Made by a program: the position numbers and the translations under genes
Assembly (NCBI RefSeq): GCF_011057975.1
Contig: NZ_CP049109.1
Span: 496,001-560,000, forward strand
Length of the DNA: 64,000 nucleotides
From: Sphingosinithalassobacter tenebrarum
Lineage (GTDB): Bacteria > Pseudomonadota > Alphaproteobacteria > Sphingomonadales > Sphingomonadaceae
Reading direction: 5' to 3'
The notes under the pieces: generated by a model
The model's database searches: none
Told to the model about the DNA's origin: nothing
Seen by the model: the letters and a program-made list of their open reading frames with translations, nothing else
In this document: positions 43,934-51,357 of the stretch, in pieces
Layout of the letters: the number at the start of each line of letters is the position of its first letter
Position numbering within the stretch: position 1 is the stretch's first letter

Positions 43934-44777
43934 TAGGCCCCGGCTAACCGACAGCGGCACTGCTTCCTCCCCTCCCGCTCGCGGGAGGGGATCGAGGGGT
44001 GGGCACCCGGTTCCCGCAGGCGGTGCGCTTGCCGATAAGGCGAGCCCACCCCCTGACCCCCTCCCGCAGGCGGGAGGGGGGAGTGTCCGCACCTGCGTCC
44101 TTTCACGTGAGGAATCGCCGCGCGAGGGGCTGATCCGGCTTGCGCTCTCGCCCGACGGCGAGGTGCTGCCCGATGTCCGCGCCAAGGCGCCGGGACGCGG
44201 GGCGTGGATCGGCGTGACGCGGGCCGAGCTTGAAACCGCGCAGGTGAAGGGCAAATTGAAGGGCGCGCTGTCGCGTGCGTTCAAGACCGGGGCGATCGTC
44301 ATTCCCGACGATTTGCCCGAGCGAGTCGCGGCGGCGCTGCAACGCAACGCGCTCGATCGGCTGGGTCTGGAATCGCGCGCGGGGCATCTGCTGACGGGTT
44401 CGGAACGTATCGAAACCGCGGCCCGGCAGGGCAAGCTGCGCGCGCTCTACCACGCATCCGATGCAGGTGCCGACGGGTCGGGCAAGCTCGCCCAGGCATG
44501 GCGTGTCGGATCGGAACGCGAAGGATCGCGGCTCAGGGGATTGGCTTTGCCGGTGCCACGCACCATATTGTCCTTGGCCCTCGGCCGCGAAAATGTGGTA
44601 CATGCCGGCCTGACCGACGCTCAGGCGGCACGGCGAGTGAGCGAAGCGCTCGATCGCTGGCTGCACTTTATCGGACCCGATCGCGTATCGGCGCCTTGCG
44701 AAACGCACTCGCAGGGCGCAACGGCATTGGCACCGTCCGACGCCGCAGAAGACGAGAAGAACGAAGGAAATAAGTAG
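43914..44777 (+). CDS. YlxR (DUF448) / L7Ae-like RNA-binding protein with repeat-derived insert
   Basis: A protein of 287 residues from a TTG start 20 bases inside nusA, with AGGAGG 6 bases before the TTG. The YlxR domain (RTCVLSREESPREGLIRLAL, PGRGAWIGVTR) is followed by an L7Ae-like half (about 150-250, DRLGLESRAGHLLTGSERI). Residues about 18-57 are Pro/Gly-rich and coincide exactly with a type A palindromic repeat (43964-44083), so they look inserted between the usual N-terminal MRTPNNDRPRLTD and RTCVL. The YlxR/RnpM family binds RNA and RNase P in other bacteria. Confidence 0.85.
   Translation: MRTPNNDRPRLTDSGTASSPPARGRGSRGGHPVPAGGALADKASPPPDPLPQAGGGSVRTCVLSREESPREGLIRLALSPDGEVLPDVRAKAPGRGAWIGVTRAELETAQVKGKLKGALSRAFKTGAIVIPDDLPERVAAALQRNALDRLGLESRAGHLLTGSERIETAARQGKLRALYHASDAGADGSGKLAQAWRVGSEREGSRLRGLALPVPRTILSLALGRENVVHAGLTDAQAARRVSEALDRWLHFIGPDRVSAPCETHSQGATALAPSDAAEDEKNEGNK
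43964..44083. repeat. palindromic repeat element, type A (copy 2), inside ylxR
   Basis: Left arm: CTCCCCTCCCGCTCGCGGGA and AGGGGTGGGC. Right arm: GCCCACCCCCTGACCCCCTC and CCGCAGGCGGGAGGGGG. This mirrors the element after gltB. It is read in frame with no stop in the ylxR gene. Confidence 0.8.
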
Positions 44778-44781
44778 CCGC

Positions 44782-47508
44782 ATGGACGACACGACGGACA
44801 AGGAAAAGCCGAAACTGGGAGCGCGCCAACCGCTGGGTCTGAAGCGCACGGTCGAAACGGGCAAGGTGAAGCAGAGCTTCAGCCACGGCCGTTCGAACAC
44901 CGTGGTCGTGGAAGTGAAGCGTCGCCGCGTCCTCGGCCGTCCGGGCGAGGAAAACGGGCAGCGCGAAGAAGCCGCGACGCCCGCGCCGGCGCCTGCTCCC
45001 GCGCCGGCCGCCAAGGCGCCCGCGCCGGCCCCCAAGCCCACGCCGACTCCCGCGCCGCGCCCGGCCGGAGACAATCTGCTCTCCCGTCAGGAGATGCAGG
45101 CGAAGCTGCTGCGCGAAGCCGAAGAGGCGCGCATGGCCGCGCTCGAGGAAGCGCGTCGTCGCGAGGAGCGCGAGAAGCAGGAGGCTTCCGAAGAGGAACG
45201 CCGCCGCGCCGAGGAAAACCGCAAGGCTGAGGAAGAGGCAGCCGCCAAGGCCGCCGAGGAAGCCAAGCAGGCTGAAGCCGAACCCAAGGCGAAGGCCAAG
45301 GAAGCGCCCAAGCAGGATGCGGCAGAGCCCGCCGCCGAAGCGCCCCAGGCGGAGGAAAAGCCCGCCGAGCAGGGCCCGCAGGTGCTGGCGCTCGATTCGA
45401 GCCGCCCCGCGCCGCGTCGCTTCACGCCGGTGCAGCGTCCCGAAATTCCCAAACCCAAGCCGAAGCCCGAGGCCAAGTCGGCGCCCGAACCGTCGGGCGG
45501 CGGCAATGCCGGCGGTGGTGGCGGCGGCAAGAGCGGCCCCGCGCCCAAGCGCAGCGATTCGGCGCCGGCGAACAAGCCGTCGCGCAGCGATCGCAGCCGC
45601 GATGACCGGCGCCAGTCGGGCAAGCTCACCGTCAATCGCGCGCTTGGCGGCGATGATGGGGCGCGTGCGCGCAGCCTCGCGGCGCTGAAGCGTGCCCGCG
45701 AAAAGGAAAAGCGCTCGCATTCGGGCGGTCCGCGCGAACCGCAGCAGAAGCAGGTCCGCGACGTCACCGTTCCCGAGGCGATCACGGTGCAGGAACTCGC
45801 CAACCGCATGGCCGAAAAGGGCGCGGATCTGGTGAAGGCGCTGTTCAAGATGGGCATGCCCGTCACGGTCAATCAGACGATCGATCAGGACACCGCCGAA
45901 CTGCTCGTCACCGAATTCGGGCACAATATCGTGCGCGTTTCGGATGCCGATATCGACTTGCAGCTCGACACGAGCGAGGATCCCGAAGAGGCGCTCAAGC
46001 CGCGCCCGCCGGTGGTCACGATCATGGGGCATGTCGATCACGGCAAGACCAGCCTGCTCGATGCGCTGCGCGGTACCGATGTGACCGGCGGCGAGGCCGG
46101 CGGGATCACCCAGCATATCGGCGCCTATCAGGTCACGCTGAAGGACAAGTCGAAGATCACGTTCCTCGACACGCCGGGTCATGAGGCCTTCACCGAAATG
46201 CGCGCGCGCGGTGCCAATGTCACCGACATCGTCGTGCTGGTGGTGGCGGCCGATGACGGGCTGATGCCGCAGACGATCGAGGCGATCAATCACACCAAGG
46301 CGGCCGGCGTGCCGATGATCGTGGCGATCAACAAGGTCGACAAGCACGAGGCCAATCCGCAGCGCATCCGCGAACGCCTGCTCGAACATGACGTGCAGGT
46401 GGAAATGATGGGCGGCGAGGTTCAGGACGTCGAGGTTTCGGCGCTCAAGAAGACCGGGCTCGATGATCTGATCGACAAGATCCAGCTTCAGGCCGAACTG
46501 CTCGAACTCAAGGCCAATCCCGATCGCGACGGCGAAGGCACGGTGGTCGAGGCCAAGCTCGACAAGGGCCGCGGCCCGGTCGCGACGATCCTCGTCAATC
46601 GCGGCACGCTCAAGGTCGGCGACGTGTTCGTCGTCGGCGCCGAAAGCGGCAAGGTGCGCGCGCTGATCGACGACAAGGGGCGTCAGATCAAGGAAGCGGG
46701 TCCGTCGATGCCGGTCGAAGTGCTCGGCCTGTCGGGTGTGCCGATGTCGGGCGATCCGCTTCAGGTGGTCGAAAGCGAGGCGCGTGCGCGCGAAGTCGCC
46801 GAATACCGCCAGGGCGTGCTCCATCAGAAGCGCACGACGCAGGCGCCCGCCAGCCTCGAAAGCATGTTCTCCGCATTGAAGGAGAATCAGGCGATCGAAT
46901 ATCCGCTGGTGGTCAAGGGCGATACGCAGGGTACGGTGGAAGCGATCATCGGCAGCCTCAACAAGATCTCGACCGACGAGATCAAGGTGCGGATCCTGCA
47001 TTCGGGCGTCGGCGGCATTACCGAAAGCGACGTGACGCTGGCCGGTGCCAGCGGCGCGCCGATCATCGGCTTCAATGTCCGTCCCAATGCCAAGGCGCGC
47101 GAAATCGCCGAACGGAACAAGGTGGCGCTCAAATATTACGACGTCATCTATGATCTGACCGACGAAATTCGCGCGGGCATGGCCGGCGAGCTGGGCCCCG
47201 AGGCCTTCGAAACGGTTGTCGGGCGTGCGGAGATCAAGGAAGTCTTCTCGGCGGGCAAGCACGGCAAGGCTGCCGGTCTGCTGGTCACCGAAGGCGCGAT
47301 CCGCAAGGCGCTCAAGGCACGCATCACCCGCGACGACGTCATTATCTACAATGGCGAAATTGCGTCGCTGCGGCGCTTCAAGGACGATGTGCCGGAAGTC
47401 CGCGCGGGCCTCGAATGTGGTGTGACGTTCAGCCAGAACTTCACCGACATCAAGCCGGGCGACTATCTCGAAACCTTCGAAGTCGAGATGCGCGAACGGA
47501 CGCTGTAG
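44782..47508 (+). CDS. infB: translation initiation factor IF-2
   Basis: A protein of 908 residues. The N-terminal 350 residues are variable, Ala/Pro/Lys/Glu-rich and coiled-coil-like (e.g. [20 protein letters not shown]). The IF2 N domain (about 325-375) and the GTPase follow: [32 protein letters not shown]. Domains 2-4 complete a full-length protein that places fMet-tRNA on the 30S subunit. It is preceded by ylxR with a 4-base gap. Confidence 0.97.
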   Translation: MDDTTDKEKPKLGARQPLGLKRTVETGKVKQSFSHGRSNTVVVEVKRRRVLGRPGEENGQREEAATPAPAPAPAPAAKAPAPAPKPTPTPAPRPAGDNLLSRQEMQAKLLREAEEARMAALEEARRREEREKQEASEEERRRAEENRKAEEEAAAKAAEEAKQAEAEPKAKAKEAPKQDAAEPAAEAPQAEEKPAEQGPQVLALDSSRPAPRRFTPVQRPEIPKPKPKPEAKSAPEPSGGGNAGGGGGGKSGPAPKRSDSAPANKPSRSDRSRDDRRQSGKLTVNRALGGDDGARARSLAALKRAREKEKRSHSGGPREPQQKQVRDVTVPEAITVQELANRMAEKGADLVKALFKMGMPVTVNQTIDQDTAELLVTEFGHNIVRVSDADIDLQLDTSEDPEEALKPRPPVVTIMGHVDHGKTSLLDALRGTDVTGGEAGGITQHIGAYQVTLKDKSKITFLDTPGHEAFTEMRARGANVTDIVVLVVAADDGLMPQTIEAINHTKAAGVPMIVAINKVDKHEANPQRIRERLLEHDVQVEMMGGEVQDVEVSALKKTGLDDLIDKIQLQAELLELKANPDRDGEGTVVEAKLDKGRGPVATILVNRGTLKVGDVFVVGAESGKVRALIDDKGRQIKEAGPSMPVEVLGLSGVPMSGDPLQVVESEARAREVAEYRQGVLHQKRTTQAPASLESMFSALKENQAIEYPLVVKGDTQGTVEAIIGSLNKISTDEIKVRILHSGVGGITESDVTLAGASGAPIIGFNVRPNAKAREIAERNKVALKYYDVIYDLTDEIRAGMAGELGPEAFETVVGRAEIKEVFSAGKHGKAAGLLVTEGAIRKALKARITRDDVIIYNGEIASLRRFKDDVPEVRAGLECGVTFSQNFTDIKPGDYLETFEVEMRERTL

Positions 47509-47577
47509 TTGGTGCAGCTGTTGTGGAAGCGCTTTCTACAACACCCGGCGATCTAGCAGTGTAGTTTTTCTGCTAAG

Positions 47578-47611
47578 CCTCCTTTTGACCGCAACTGCGG
47601 TTGAAAGGAGG
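47578..47611 (+). promoter_or_regulatory. Shine-Dalgarno-sequestering hairpin upstream of the toxin-like ORF
   Basis: A 34-nt near-perfect hairpin. Outer arms CCTCCTTT and AAAGGAGG pair over 8 bp, then TGACCGCA and TGCGGTTG continue the stem with two wobble pairs around a 2-base loop. The right arm includes the full Shine-Dalgarno AGGAGG (47606-47611), which lies 8 bases before the ATG at 47620. Translation of the small ORF should therefore be off unless the stem is opened. This is the arrangement known from type I toxin mRNAs. Confidence 0.8.
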
Positions 47612-47619
47612 TGAAGCCT

Positions 47620-47718
47620 ATGGACACCAATGCTGTAGTAGTGGCGTTGGGCGGCGCGACATTCGTTGTCGCGTTGCTCGGGCTGGTGGTGAAGCTCATT
47701 GAGCTGAAACACAAGTAG
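47620..47718 (+). CDS. holin-like / Fst-TxpA-type small toxin-like peptide (32 aa)
   Basis: A 32-residue ORF starting MDTNAVVV, with one apolar helix (ALGGATFVVALLGLVV) and a charged C-terminus KLIELKHK. This layout (short polar start, 15-20 residue transmembrane segment, basic tail with KLIE) strongly resembles the putative holin-like toxins and Fst/TxpA type I toxins of Firmicutes. The ribosome binding site AAAGGAGGTGA is an almost perfect anti-SD match and lies in a sequestering hairpin. It sits between infB and rbfA, with two same-loop hairpins downstream. Similarity was judged by eye. A non-toxic small membrane protein or an ancient decayed element remains possible. Confidence 0.62.
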   Translation: MDTNAVVVALGGATFVVALLGLVVKLIELKHK

Positions 47719-47725
47719 CGTCTGC

Positions 47726-47757
47726 GGGCCTTCCGGCGCTGCAACGCCGGGAGGCCC
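47726..47757. other. hairpin 1 downstream of the toxin-like ORF
   Basis: A 13-bp stem GGGCCTTCCGGCG / CGCCGGGAGGCCC (one wobble) with loop CTGCAA, beginning 7 bases after the stop codon. No T-run follows on the plus strand. The loop is identical to that of the next hairpin. Confidence 0.75.
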
Positions 47758-47767
47758 AAAATGCATT

Positions 47768-47795
47768 GAGCCCGAGCGCTGCAACGCCCGGGCTC
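47768..47795. other. hairpin 2, same loop as hairpin 1
   Basis: An 11-bp stem GAGCCCGAGCG / CGCCCGGGCTC (one mismatch) with loop CTGCAA. On the minus strand it is followed by AATGCATTTT, so it might terminate a short antisense transcript. Confidence 0.7.
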
Positions 47796-47833
47796 AGAAG
47801 GTGGAAGCTTGGACACTTCCGCTGTAGTGTCCT
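47796..47833 (+). repeat. degenerate second copy of the toxin-like ORF start region
   Basis: AGAAGGTGGAAGCTTGGACA and the following CTTCCGCTGTAGTGTCC align with AAAGGAGGTGAAGCCTATGG and ACACCAATGCTGTAGTAGTG upstream and at the start of the toxin-like ORF. The ATG is replaced by TTG (47809), and the frame then runs into rbfA. It looks like the remnant of a tandem copy. Confidence 0.55.
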
Positions 47834-47864
47834 TCTCTATAAGCAAAAACTGCGAAAAATTCAA
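47829..47864 (-). promoter_or_regulatory. candidate antisense promoter facing the toxin-like ORF
   Basis: On the minus strand TTGAAT (47864-47859) and TATAGA (47841-47836) are separated by exactly 17 bases, a good sigma-70 layout in an AT-rich patch. Transcription would start near 47829 and run through both hairpins towards the 3' end of the toxin-like ORF, the place where type I antitoxin RNAs are usually made. Confidence 0.42.
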
Positions 47865-47865
47865 T

Positions 47866-48267
47866 ATGCGCCACAATGACAGCAACGAAGACCGTTCCGT
47901 CCGCACGCTGCGCGTCGGCGAACAGGTGCGCCATGTGCTGAGCGAAATCCTGCAGCGCGGCGACGTGCATGACGATGTGCTGGCCAGGCACATGGTCAGC
48001 ATCACCGAAGTGCGCATGTCGCCCGATCTGCGGCACGCCACGGTGTTCGTAAAGCCTTTGCTCGGCAAGGACGAGGAAGCGGTGCTGAAAGCGCTGCGCA
48101 CCAACACCGCCTATCTCCAGCGCGAAGTCGCACATCGCGTGAAGATGAAATATGCGGCCAAGCTCAAATTCCTGGCCGACGAAAGCTTCGAGGAAGCGAG
48201 CCATATCGACAAGCTGCTGCGCGATCCGAATGTGGCGCGCGATCTGGACGGCGACGCCGAAAGCTGA
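47866..48267 (+). CDS. rbfA: 30S ribosome-binding factor RbfA
   Basis: A protein of 133 residues from ATG 47866 ([20 protein letters not shown]). The RbfA KH-like core has [20 protein letters not shown] and [20 protein letters not shown]. It acts late in 30S maturation. No clear Shine-Dalgarno precedes this ATG. An in-frame TTG at 47809, with AGAAGG upstream, would add 19 residues derived from the degenerate toxin-like sequence, so the true start is uncertain. Confidence 0.92.
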   Translation: MRHNDSNEDRSVRTLRVGEQVRHVLSEILQRGDVHDDVLARHMVSITEVRMSPDLRHATVFVKPLLGKDEEAVLKALRTNTAYLQREVAHRVKMKYAAKLKFLADESFEEASHIDKLLRDPNVARDLDGDAES

Positions 48268-48301
48268 TCGCATCGCCCGCCTGGCTTGCTAAGGAAGCGG
48301 C

Positions 48302-48895
48302 ATGGCCAAGCTCTATTTCTACTATGCCAGCATGAACGCGGGGAAATCGACCACGCTGCTGCAGGCCGATTTCAATTATCGCGAGCGGGGCATGCGCACG
48401 ATGCTGTTCACCGCCGCGATCGATGATCGCTCCGGCGCGGGCAGGATCGGATCGCGAATCGGGCTGGAGGCGGGCGCGACGCCGTTCGGCGCGGAAACCG
48501 ATATCCACGCCATCGTTGCGCAGGCACATGCGGCCGATCCGCTTGCCTGCGTCTTTGTCGACGAGGCGCAGTTCCTCACCGCCGCGCAGGTCGATCAGCT
48601 TGCGGCGCTGTGCGACGAGCACGATGTGCCGGTCCTCGCCTATGGCCTGCGCACCGATTTCCAGGGCGCGCTGTTTCCCGGATCGGCGCGGCTGCTGGCG
48701 ATCGCCGACGCGCTGGTCGAGATCAAGTCGGTCTGCGATTGCGGGCGCAAGGCGACGATGAACCTGCGCGTCGATGGCGAAGGCAATCCCATCGGTGAAG
48801 GCGAACAGACCGAAATCGGCGGCAACGAACGCTATGTTGCGATGTGCCGCCGCCATTTCCGCCAGGCGCTGCGCGGCGCGCGCGGCTCAGCCTAG
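48302..48895 (+). CDS. tdk: thymidine kinase
   Basis: A type II thymidine kinase of 197 residues. The P-loop is in YYASMNAGKSTTLL, the Walker B-like/DEAQ motif in CVFVDEAQFL, and the lasso/substrate loop in YGLRTDFQGALFPGSARLL. Zinc-binding cysteines are seen at VCDCGRKA and MCRRHF. It phosphorylates thymidine for salvage and lies 34 bases after rbfA. Confidence 0.95.
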   Translation: MAKLYFYYASMNAGKSTTLLQADFNYRERGMRTMLFTAAIDDRSGAGRIGSRIGLEAGATPFGAETDIHAIVAQAHAADPLACVFVDEAQFLTAAQVDQLAALCDEHDVPVLAYGLRTDFQGALFPGSARLLAIADALVEIKSVCDCGRKATMNLRVDGEGNPIGEGEQTEIGGNERYVAMCRRHFRQALRGARGSA

Positions 48896-48926
48896 GTTCA
48901 GGTCGCATCGCGTATAAGGTGCGACC

Positions 48927-49352
48927 ATGGGACATATTGCCTCCACCCTATCGCTGATCTTCGCACTTTCGCTGGCCGCGCCCGCCGTGGCGCAGGATCG
49001 CGATACACGCGAACTCGGCGTCGAAACCTCCATCCCCTTTGCGGACAATAACGGTATCCGCAACTGGGAAGCCGGAGAGGTCGGCTCCAACGCGCTCTAT
49101 GTGCAGGATAACCGGCGTCGCTGGTATCGCGTCGAGCTGGTCGGCCCCTGCATGAGCCACCATGGCAGCTTTCAGCTTGTCTATCAGACCGGGCCGATGG
49201 GCAGTTTCGATACGCGAACCCGCGTTGCATCGTCGGATTTTCCGGGCCAGTGGTGCAATGTCGTCAGCGTGAAGACCAGCGCGCCGCCGCCCGGCCATGA
49301 CGACCGTCGCGGCGACGCCGAAGAAGGCCGGTCCGGCGAGGAGAAGCAATGA
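48927..49352 (+). CDS. DUF6491-like secreted protein (copy 1)
   Basis: A protein of 141 residues with a signal peptide ending AAPAVAQ. The conserved part includes IRNWEAGEVGSNALYVQDNR and RWYRVELVGPC, a pattern seen again in the next gene (IRQIVKGHGDVLFLRDRTER, WYRVETSHGC). Two cysteines (GPC, WCN) may form a disulphide. The last 25 residues are charged and probably disordered. The family function is unknown. The next gene overlaps by 4 bases. Confidence 0.75.
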   Translation: MGHIASTLSLIFALSLAAPAVAQDRDTRELGVETSIPFADNNGIRNWEAGEVGSNALYVQDNRRRWYRVELVGPCMSHHGSFQLVYQTGPMGSFDTRTRVASSDFPGQWCNVVSVKTSAPPPGHDDRRGDAEEGRSGEEKQ

Positions 49353-49744
49353 TGCGCATTCTGTTGACCACCGCCGCGGCGCTGACCACCGCGATGGCGC
49401 TGCCCGCAGCGGCGCAGGAAGCGCTGCCCGGCGTCAGCGACGAAGAAACGACGATTTCCTTCGCCGCAGACGGCGGCATTCGCCAGATCGTGAAGGGGCA
49501 TGGCGACGTGCTGTTCCTGCGCGATCGCACCGAGCGCTGGTACCGCGTCGAAACCAGCCACGGCTGTCTCGACCAGTATCGCGAATCGATGACCACGATC
49601 GTCGATACGGGCATCAACAATCGATTCGATCGCAATTCGATGCTGCGCATTCCACAGCTCGCCATCAGCTGTGGCGTGACCAGCATCCGCGCGAGCGAGG
49701 CGCCGCCGCAGGTCGATTCGGATTCGGTGGTGACGCTCGACTGA
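49349..49744 (+). CDS. DUF6491-like secreted protein (copy 2)
   Basis: A protein of 131 residues with a signal peptide ending LPAAAQ (ATG at 49349, or 49352 if the second Met is used). It is a divergent paralogue of the preceding gene with the same WYRVE core and two cysteines (HGC, ISCGV). It overlaps the previous stop (ATGA). truB follows 52 bases later. The pair is inserted between tdk and truB in the ribosome maturation operon. Confidence 0.74.
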   Translation: MMRILLTTAAALTTAMALPAAAQEALPGVSDEETTISFAADGGIRQIVKGHGDVLFLRDRTERWYRVETSHGCLDQYRESMTTIVDTGINNRFDRNSMLRIPQLAISCGVTSIRASEAPPQVDSDSVVTLD

Positions 49745-49796
49745 GTTTCGGGACGCCGCTTGGCCCCGCGTGTCGCGTCGGCTAGAGGCGCGCGCC

Positions 49797-50819
49797 ATGC
49801 ATGGCTGGATCATTCTCGACAAACCGCTGGGACTGGGCTCGACCCAGGGCGTGAGCGCGGTCAAACGCGCGCTCCGCGAAGCCGGCTACGGCCCGAAGAA
49901 GAAGGATATGCCCAAGGTGGGGCATGGCGGAACGCTCGACCCGCTGGCGACCGGGGTGCTGCCGGTCGCGATCGGCGAGGCGACCAAGCTGGCCGGGCGG
50001 ATGCTCGACAGCGACAAGGTCTATGATTTCACGATCCGCTTCGGCGTCGAGACCGACACGCTCGACTGCGAGGGCAAGGAAATCGCCACCAGCGAAATGA
50101 TCCCGACGCGCGATCAGGTGGCGGCGGTGCTGCCGCGCTTCACCGGACCGATCGAGCAGGTACCGCCCGCCTATTCCGCGCTTAAGGTCGATGGCGCGCG
50201 CGCCTATGATCTGGCGCGGGCGGGGGAGGAAGTGGTCCTCGAGACACGCAGCGTGACGGTGCATTCGCTCAAGATTCTCCCCGAGCTTGCCTCGGGGAGG
50301 GGGACCCGCGAAGCTGGTGGAGGGGCCGCCACGTCAGCGGCGGTTGCACCGCCGCCCCCTCCACCCCGCGACTGCGTCGCGCGGTCCCCCTCCCCGAGCG
50401 AACTCGGGGAGGAATGTCATGAAATCACGCTCACCGCCCATGTCTCCAAGGGGACGTATATCCGGTCGCTTGCACGGGACATCGCACGCGCGGTTGGATC
50501 GGTGGGGCATGTCACCTATCTACGGCGCACCAAGGCAGGGCCGTTCGGGCTGGAACAGGCGATTTCGCTGGACAAATTGGCCGATGCCGCTAAGGAGCGG
50601 CGCCTTGAAGAACTACTCCTGCCGTTGAGGGCGGGGCTGGACGACATCCCGGCTCTTTCCCTCACCCCCGATCAGGCAGGGCGGCTCCGTGCGGGGCAGC
50701 AAGTGATCGGGACCACCGCTGACGATGGACTGGTGTTTGCGATGCTGGACGATGTTCCGGTCGCACTTGCCGAGGTTCAGGCCGGGAATGTCCGGGTCGT
50801 CCGCGGGTTCAATCTGTAA
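49797..50819 (+). CDS. truB: tRNA pseudouridine(55) synthase TruB with in-frame repeat insertion
   Basis: A protein of 340 residues. It is TruB by [39 protein letters not shown] with the catalytic Asp, [20 protein letters not shown] and the C-terminal PUA-like part. The usual TruB length is around 300. The excess of about 45 residues (about 160-206, Gly/Ala/Pro-rich, including [20 protein letters not shown]) is exactly the translated type B palindromic repeat at 50274-50415, inserted before the [20 protein letters not shown] strand. The frame is intact, so the enzyme is probably still active with a surface loop. Confidence 0.92.
   Translation: MHGWIILDKPLGLGSTQGVSAVKRALREAGYGPKKKDMPKVGHGGTLDPLATGVLPVAIGEATKLAGRMLDSDKVYDFTIRFGVETDTLDCEGKEIATSEMIPTRDQVAAVLPRFTGPIEQVPPAYSALKVDGARAYDLARAGEEVVLETRSVTVHSLKILPELASGRGTREAGGGAATSAAVAPPPPPPRDCVARSPSPSELGEECHEITLTAHVSKGTYIRSLARDIARAVGSVGHVTYLRRTKAGPFGLEQAISLDKLADAAKERRLEELLLPLRAGLDDIPALSLTPDQAGRLRAGQQVIGTTADDGLVFAMLDDVPVALAEVQAGNVRVVRGFNL
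50274..50415. repeat. palindromic repeat element, type B (copy 2), inside truB
   Basis: Left end ATTCTCCCCGAGCTTGCCTC then GGGGAGGGGGACCC and GGTGGAGGGG. Right end CCCCTCCACC, GGTCCCCCTCCCCGAGCGAA and CTCGGGGAGGAAT. It has the same design as the copies at 33139 and 56226, here without stop codons in the truB frame. Confidence 0.82.
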
Positions 50820-50842
50820 GCCATGATGTCGAAGGAAAAGAC

Positions 50843-51112
50843 ATGTCGATCACGCAGGAGCGCAAGGACGCGCTCGTCAAGGAACATGGCCGTGGCAACG
50901 GCGACACCGGCAGCCCCGAAGTGCAGATCGCGATCCTCACCGAGCGCATCGCGAACCTGACCGAGCACTTCAAGAGCCACGCGAAGGACAATCACTCGCG
51001 TCGCGGCCTGCTGATGCTCGTCAACAAGCGCCGCAGCCTGCTCGACTATCTCAAGAAGAAAGATCATTCGCGCTACGCGGAGATCATCGCGAAGCTCGGC
51101 ATTCGCAAGTAA
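50843..51112 (+). CDS. rpsO: 30S ribosomal protein S15
   Basis: A protein of 89 residues with the S15 signature [40 protein letters not shown] and a C-terminal helix. It binds the 16S rRNA central domain. It lies between truB and pnp, the common order. Confidence 0.97.
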   Translation: MSITQERKDALVKEHGRGNGDTGSPEVQIAILTERIANLTEHFKSHAKDNHSRRGLLMLVNKRRSLLDYLKKKDHSRYAEIIAKLGIRK

Positions 51113-51118
51113 CAAGGA

Positions 51119-51147
51119 ACGGCCCCGTTCGCGGGGCCGTTTTGTTT
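51119..51147 (+). terminator. Rho-independent terminator after rpsO
   Basis: A perfect 9-bp stem ACGGCCCCG / CGGGGCCGT with tetraloop TTCG, followed by TTTGTTT. Confidence 0.88.
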
Positions 51148-51192
51148 ATCGGGACAGGTGCAATCCGGCACCCCGCCCGACACAAACCCTCT

Positions 51193-51276
51193 CCGTTCGC
51201 CCTGAGCTTGTCGAAGGGCTGTACTTCTTCGGACGTAGAAAGAAGAACGGGGCTTCGACAGGCTCAGCCCGAACGG
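51193..51276. repeat. dispersed inverted repeat in the pnp leader
   Basis: The left arm CCGTTCGCCCTGAGCTTGTC continues to GAAGGGC. The right arm GGGCTTCGACAGGCTCAGCC continues to CGAACGG. They form an imperfect stem of about 27 bp with a smaller inner TTCTT/AAGAA stem. This motif is widespread between genes in sphingomonads. It lies in the transcribed leader of pnp. Confidence 0.78.
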
Positions 51277-51357
51277 GTTGGGAGGGAATCGAAAGAGCCG
51301 CGATCGGCTCGATCTGATGCCCCGGGCGCATAGGGTGCCCGGTGAAAAGGAAAATAC

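Noticed and set aside
44668..47262. An 864-codon minus-strand frame opposite infB
   Set aside because: It is an antisense shadow with a low-complexity Arg/Ala/Gly product; infB on the plus strand has complete GTPase motifs.
47536..47784. An 82-codon minus-strand frame opposite the toxin-like ORF
   Set aside because: It has no ribosome binding site and its extent is due to the GC-rich hairpins; an antisense RNA is more plausible than a protein here.
51142..51333. A 63-codon ORF containing FALSLSKG
   Set aside because: It is the translation of the dispersed inverted repeat in the pnp leader; this reading is a well-known artefact of such repeats.
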